Assembly (NCBI GenBank): GCA_016550395.1
Contig: JABXGY010000016.1
Span: 1 to 8,492, forward strand
Reading direction: 5' to 3'
Length of the DNA: 8,492 bases
Source of the DNA: an archaeon
GTDB lineage: Archaea; Asgardarchaeota; Hermodarchaeia; Hermodarchaeales; Hermodarchaeaceae
In this document: positions 5,563 through 8,492 of the stretch, in pieces
Layout of the letters: each line of letters begins with the position of its first letter
Position numbering within the stretch: the first letter of the stretch is position 1
Made by a program: the position numbers and the translations under genes
The notes under the pieces: model-generated
Databases searched by the model: none
The model's input: the letters and a program-made list of their open reading frames with translations, nothing else
Told to the model about the DNA's origin: nothing

Positions 5563-5569
5563 ATCCCCT
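5563..5569 (-). promoter_or_regulatory. Ribosome binding site of Vps25, overlapping the Vps4 stop
   Basis: On the minus strand AGGGGAT lies 5 nt before the GTG at 5557 and shares AG with the TAG stop of Vps4. It supports the GTG start and translational coupling of the two genes. Confidence 0.7.
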
Positions 5570-6725
5570 ATGAACCATGAGTCTTATCCCATTCAATGTA
5601 CTTAGCCCGTTCTTGAGGTGAAACCACTGATCGGATGTTTTGAATTCCATCAAGGAAATCCTGCAGACTCACAGGACGAGCCATAACCTCTTTGTCCCGA
5701 ATCGCACCCGATGCATCCAATTCACGAATCGGTTGCAGTGACGCCTCACGACAAATAAGGGCAATATCAGACCCTGCATACCCCTTTGTCTGTTCGCCAA
5801 GTAAGTTAAAGTCCACATCCGGTGCCATTTCAACACCCCTTGTATGAATCTCAAAAATGCGAACTCGGGCTTCAAATTCAGGCATGGGAACCAGAATACG
5901 CCGTTCAAAGCGTCGGCGAAACGCCGCATCAAGATCCCAAGGACGATTGGTTGCTCCCAACACCACGATGTGATCACCTTTCTTGCTTTTCATGCCATCC
6001 ATTTCAATGAGAAATTGGGTCTTCAAGCGGCGCTCTCCCCCCACCTGGTCAGCTCCTCGTTCCGCTGTAAGGGCATCCACTTCATCCATAAAGACAATAG
6101 CCGGTTGTTCCTTTCGCGCAGAAGTAAAGAGATTCTTAACTAATCGCTCGGATTCACCCAACCATTTCGAAACTAATGACGCTGCATCCGCGTTGAAAAA
6201 GGTGCAACCCGCCTCATTAGCCACCGCCTTAGCAATGAGTGTCTTACCACAACCGGGGGGACCAAACAACAAAACGCCTTTCCACGGTCGCCGGGCTCCC
6301 GTGAATAAATCCGGTCGCAACAAAGGCAAAATCACTGATTCACGCAGTGCTTGTTTTGCCTCCTCCAGGTCAGCAACGTCTTCCCATTTTACATCCGGTT
6401 TTTCTTTGATAATCATACTGTCGATGTCTTCTTGCAGCTCCTTCTCTTCTTGATCCTCAAACTCGACCCCCTCAAAATCTGGTGCTGGACCTCCAGCTGG
6501 AAGCCGACCACCACGCAGAGCCTTCGCCCGCGCCACATACTGATCGGCACGTTCCAAGGCAATTCGTCGCAATTGAGGGTTTTTCGACACCTTCATGACC
6601 CGAACAAGAATATCCGCTGCTTCGATGTACTTTGACATCGCCCCAGACCGTTTCCCTTGCTGGTCTAATACTAAGGCTTCCTTGGCTTTTGTCTCTGCAA
6701 GCTGAAACATGCTGCTACTGGTCAA
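5568..6725 (-). CDS. Vps4-like AAA ATPase with MIT domain
   Basis: The ATPase that pulls apart ESCRT-III filaments. Residues 7-72 form a three-helix MIT domain (LAETKAKEALVLDQQGKRSG, then AMSKYIEAADILV), which in the family binds ESCRT-III tails. A linker rich in acidic residues (80-108) precedes the AAA module: WEDVADLEEAK (114-124), Walker A GPPGCGKT (155-162), pore loop KWLGESE (187-193), Walker B IVFMDEVD (210-217), sensor-1 GATNRPWDLDAAF (257-269) and arginine fingers in RRRFERR (270-276). The end EWDKTHGS matches the C-terminal helix region of Vps4. At 385 residues it is slightly shorter than eukaryotic Vps4 (about 435). The start is TTG at 6725, with AGGTTGAT at suitable distance; ATG at 6710 is an alternative giving 380 residues. 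It leads the Vps4-Vps25 operon. Confidence 0.95.
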   Translation of the reverse strand: MTSSSMFQLAETKAKEALVLDQQGKRSGAMSKYIEAADILVRVMKVSKNPQLRRIALERADQYVARAKALRGGRLPAGGPAPDFEGVEFEDQEEKELQEDIDSMIIKEKPDVKWEDVADLEEAKQALRESVILPLLRPDLFTGARRPWKGVLLFGPPGCGKTLIAKAVANEAGCTFFNADAASLVSKWLGESERLVKNLFTSARKEQPAIVFMDEVDALTAERGADQVGGERRLKTQFLIEMDGMKSKKGDHIVVLGATNRPWDLDAAFRRRFERRILVPMPEFEARVRIFEIHTRGVEMAPDVDFNLLGEQTKGYAGSDIALICREASLQPIRELDASGAIRDKEVMARPVSLQDFLDGIQNIRSVVSPQERAKYIEWDKTHGS

Positions 6726-6770
6726 TTCCCATCAACCTGTTAAGACACTTATCACTACTCCACAAAACGC

Positions 6771-6780
6771 CTTCTTAAAT
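6771..6780 (-). promoter_or_regulatory. Possible TATA box for the Vps4-Vps25 operon
   Basis: The minus strand reads GGGGGAGATTTAAGAAGG, with ATTTAAGAAG as a TATA-like core at 6771-6780. Transcription would start near 6750 and give a ~25-nt leader containing the AGGTTGAT motif before TTG 6725. The rest of the 222-bp gap (6726-6947) is AT-rich, and I see no gene in it. Confidence 0.35.
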
Positions 6781-6931
6781 CTCCCCCACTCAAGAAAACA
6801 CTATAAGCAAATACTTAACAAACCCCAAGTTCTTGAAACAGAATTTCATTTTGTTCACTTTTACTTCTACATTTAAACCAAAGTTCAAAGCTGAATAGGC
6901 AATTATCCTAGAAATTCTTAGTGAGAATCTG

Positions 6932-6946
6932 TAAAGAAAAATAGAA
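6932..6946 (-). terminator. Possible T-rich terminator after the DUF5661 gene
   Basis: Right after the stop codon the minus strand reads TTTCTATTTTTCTTT, followed by a weak 5-bp hairpin (ATTCT loop AGAAT) near 6915-6929. This fits an archaeal T-rich stop signal that would insulate the downstream Vps4 operon. Confidence 0.35.
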
Positions 6947-6947
6947 A

Positions 6948-7214
6948 CTATTCCCAGTACGCCTTTGCTTCTTCTTCAAGCTTTTCAAGTCTTTCATAAT
7001 AGTCTGGAAACTCAATTAGATGAGCCCATGCAATCTTTCCGGTAAGAATTGGATCATCATTAGTGACATTTGTCCTCGGGTCACGGCGACCATGCTCCAA
7101 CTCTACATCCATTCCTTTTCTAAATTGCTCGACATCGAACTTATCCCATTTAATACCTAGTTTCTCCCCCACCCCTTTCGCCTCCTTGGTTGTAAAAGAT
7201 TTCTTGACAGTCAT
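6948..7214 (-). CDS. DUF5661 family small protein
   Basis: An 88-residue soluble, acidic protein that I recognise as DUF5661, a family of unknown function scattered through bacteria and archaea. The signature parts are FTTKEAKGVGEKLGIKWDKF (7-26), FRKGMDVELEHG (31-42), TNVTNDDPILTGKIAWAH (48-65) and FPDYYERLEKLEEEA (69-83). It is full length for the family. No catalytic residues are established; conserved His and Asp/Glu residues could bind metal, but that is a guess. ATG at 7214 has GAAGG about 10 nt upstream and a TATATTT about 15 nt before the start. It is separated from Vps4 by 222 bp with its own apparent terminator. Three of its five arginine codons are AGA/AGG, unlike the ESCRT genes, so a functional link to the cluster is doubtful. 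Confidence 0.88.
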   Translation of the reverse strand: MTVKKSFTTKEAKGVGEKLGIKWDKFDVEQFRKGMDVELEHGRRDPRTNVTNDDPILTGKIAWAHLIEFPDYYERLEKLEEEAKAYWE

Positions 7215-7372
7215 CTTCGTAACGCCTTCAAATATACTCTATGGTCCCAGACCATTAAGAATGCATAACTGGATTTATAATTCAATCTGAAGGAGATTTA
7301 ATTCTACCGTCTAGTTGCATAGCAAATATGGAAACTTGTTACAATATCCTTTGAGTAGTAATTGGTGTATAG

Positions 7373-7407
7373 CCATTAATGCTGTCGAATCTTGGTGGCA
7401 TTAATGG
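7373..7407. repeat. Perfect 10-bp inverted repeat built from two CATTAATG palindromes
   Basis: CCATTAATGC (7373-7382) and GCATTAATGG (7398-7407) are exact reverse complements around a 15-nt loop. Each arm holds the self-complementary CATTAATG, centres 25 bp apart. TTGGTG also repeats at 7362-7367 and 7392-7397, 30 bp apart. This could be an operator pair for one of the two divergent genes or an RNA hairpin. Confidence 0.6.
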
Positions 7408-7533
7408 TGTTTTGACAAGCTAGGGCAGGATTGTAGCTTTTCTGGTCATCGCCTGGGAAAATCCCTGAAAAACTTATGCTGTTATCGCACCCAGAAACGC
7501 CTTCTTTAGTCTTTGCGGGACGCACTCGCGGAT

Positions 7534-7577
7534 GGCAAATTTTACAGGATAAAATCTGAGGTAAAATTTTATTTGCC
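7534..7577. repeat. Imperfect inverted repeat upstream of the oxidoreductase
   Basis: GGCAAATTTTAC (7534-7545) pairs with GTAAAATTT (7561-7569) over nine bases, and GGCAAAT with ATTTGCC (7571-7577) over seven. It ends about 25 bp before the oxidoreductase ATG and overlaps an AT-rich stretch that could be its TATA box, so it may be an operator. Confidence 0.5.
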
Positions 7578-7602
7578 TTAAAAGTAATGAAATCGATTGA
7601 CG

Positions 7603-8492
7603 ATGAAAATGAAAGCGATTGTATGTGAAAAATACGGGTCACCGGAAGTTCTGCATTTCAAAGAGGTTGAAAAGCCTACTCCTAAGGACAATGAAGTGCT
7701 GATTAAAGTATATGCGACAACAGTGCATCGAGGAGACTCTAGAATTCGAAGTTTAAACATTCCTGGTGGAGCCTTCCAACGGCTCCTTTTTAGATTAATG
7801 CTGGGTATCAGAGGACCAAGGAAACAAATCCTTGGGATGGAGTTAGCTGGAGAAATTGAAGCAGTAGGTAAGGATGTAACACGGTTTAAAAAAGGTGACC
7901 CGGTTTTTGCATCTACTGGGATGGATTTTGGTGGTTATGCGGAATACAGATGCTTGCCTGAAGACGGGATTGTGGCAATAAAACCGACCAATCTGACCTA
8001 TGAGGAAGCCGCTGCCGGAATTGCGACTGGGGGGGCTCATGCATTAAGGTTTCTTAGGAAAGGAAATATCCAGAGTGGACAAAAAGTTCTGATCTACGGT
8101 GCTTCTGGAAGTGTAGGTACTTTTGCAGTGCAGCTTGCTAAGTACTTTGGGGCAGAAGTTACCGGGGTATGCAGTACTACGAATTTAGAGTTAGTGAAGT
8201 CTTTGGGAGCTGATAAGGTAATTGATTATACTAAAGAGGATTTTACGGTAAAAGGAGAACTTTATGATTTCATTTTTGATGCCGTTGCTAAAATCTCGAA
8301 GGCAAATCGTAAGAAAGCACTTACTACGAAGGGAACATACATGTCAGCTCATGATAGTATTGGAAGCGAAAAGGTTGACGATTTAATTTTCCTCAAAGAA
8401 CTTGTTGAGGCGGGAAAGATAAAACCGGTTATAGATAGAACCTATCCCTGGGAACAAATCATCGAAGCCCACAGATATGTTGACAAAGGACA
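7603..8492 (+). CDS. Zinc-free MDR oxidoreductase (quinone-reductase/NAD(P)H-dependent type), partial
   Basis: I translated 296 residues; the gene continues past the right edge, and family length (about 310-340) suggests only the last few dozen residues are missing. It is a medium-chain dehydrogenase/reductase. The N-terminal GroES-like part starts MKAIVCEKYGSPEVLHFKEV, with GMELAGEIEAVG (78-89), RFKKGDPVFA (94-103) and GGYAEYRCLPE (110-120). The Rossmann part has the dinucleotide loop YGASGSVGTFAVQLAKYFGA (165-184), LGADKVIDYTKEDF (201-214) and the ending KIKPVIDRTYPWEQIIEAH. The cysteine that binds catalytic zinc in alcohol dehydrogenases is absent, so an NADPH-dependent quinone or enone reductase is likelier; the substrate is unknown. 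ATG at 7603 lacks a clear ribosome binding site and may be nearly leaderless. Nine of 14 arginine codons are AGA/AGG, against none in neighbouring Vps28. Confidence 0.92.
   Translation, partial: MKMKAIVCEKYGSPEVLHFKEVEKPTPKDNEVLIKVYATTVHRGDSRIRSLNIPGGAFQRLLFRLMLGIRGPRKQILGMELAGEIEAVGKDVTRFKKGDPVFASTGMDFGGYAEYRCLPEDGIVAIKPTNLTYEEAAAGIATGGAHALRFLRKGNIQSGQKVLIYGASGSVGTFAVQLAKYFGAEVTGVCSTTNLELVKSLGADKVIDYTKEDFTVKGELYDFIFDAVAKISKANRKKALTTKGTYMSAHDSIGSEKVDDLIFLKELVEAGKIKPVIDRTYPWEQIIEAHRYVDKG

Larger units (their letters stand above)
7215..7602. other. 388-bp intergenic region without a convincing gene
   Basis: This gap separates the divergent DUF5661 and oxidoreductase genes. The part near 7215-7370 is AT-rich and holds the DUF5661 promoter. 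The part 7408-7533 is noticeably richer in G and C and includes a small GGGA-AAA-TCCC hairpin at about 7454-7464. Two inverted repeats (7373-7407 and 7534-7577) flank that richer part. I see no tRNA, CRISPR array or recognisable RNA motif. A GGAGAT at about 7293 is not followed by a usable start codon. Confidence 0.6.

Noticed and set aside
5983..6453. Plus-strand 156-codon frame opposite Vps4
   Set aside because: It lies wholly antisense to the conserved AAA module of Vps4, with a serine-rich translation typical of a shadow frame.
7376..7642. Minus-strand 88-codon frame with a CKICHP segment and further cysteines
   Set aside because: Its start lies inside the oxidoreductase coding region, I see no ribosome binding site, and the composition does not match a known family. 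It is kept only as a possible element remnant under the GC-richer island.
1..8492. tRNA genes, rRNA, CRISPR arrays or insertion sequences
   Set aside because: I read both strands and saw no cloverleaf with a T-loop consensus, no regularly spaced repeats and no transposase motifs.

Overview
The window carries a compact set of eukaryote-like ubiquitin and ESCRT genes with archaeal expression signals: Shine-Dalgarno motifs, GTG/TTG starts, TATA-like boxes and tight operons. E1, E2, ubiquitin-like and RING genes next to ESCRT-I, ESCRT-II and a MIT-domain Vps4 point to an Asgard archaeon. Caldiarchaeum-type archaea have the ubiquitin genes but are not known for ESCRT-I/II. I cannot name the lineage within Asgard from this sequence alone.

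Layout. (1) Bases 1-1494, minus strand: ubiquitin conjugation module, transcribed RING protein, then ubiquitin-like protein (Ubl), then E2, then E1 (E1 cut by the left edge). (2) 1495-1693: divergent promoter region with a 20-bp-spaced direct repeat. (3) 1694-4810, plus strand: an ESCRT operon of an unrecognised coiled-coil protein, a TSG101/Vps23-like protein (UEV + coiled coil + steadiness-box-like tail), full-length Vps28, a 97-residue protein resembling the Vps28 C-terminal bundle, and a Vps22/36-type EAP30 protein. (4) 4829-6725, minus strand and convergent with (3): Vps4 followed by Vps25. (5) 6726-8492: a DUF5661 protein (minus), a ~390-bp non-coding stretch with inverted repeats, and the start of a zinc-free MDR oxidoreductase (plus, cut by the right edge). 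Arginine codon use changes in (5), so this part probably does not belong functionally to the cluster.

How it would work, by homology: E1 activates the Ubl C-terminal Gly-Gly, the E2 cysteine accepts it, and the RING protein promotes transfer to targets. The UEV (no catalytic cysteine) and Vps28 would form an ESCRT-I-like reader of modified cargo. EAP30 and Vps25 would form an ESCRT-II-like bridge to ESCRT-III, and Vps4 would disassemble ESCRT-III. No ESCRT-III (Snf7-fold) gene and no Rpn11/JAMM deubiquitinase are in the window; both may lie outside it. The general ubiquitin-ESCRT linkage in Asgard archaea is already known. The least explained parts are the coiled-coil protein at 1694, the small Vps28-C-like protein at 3768, the N-terminal extension of Vps25, and a ubiquitin-like protein that lacks all the usual chain-forming lysines.
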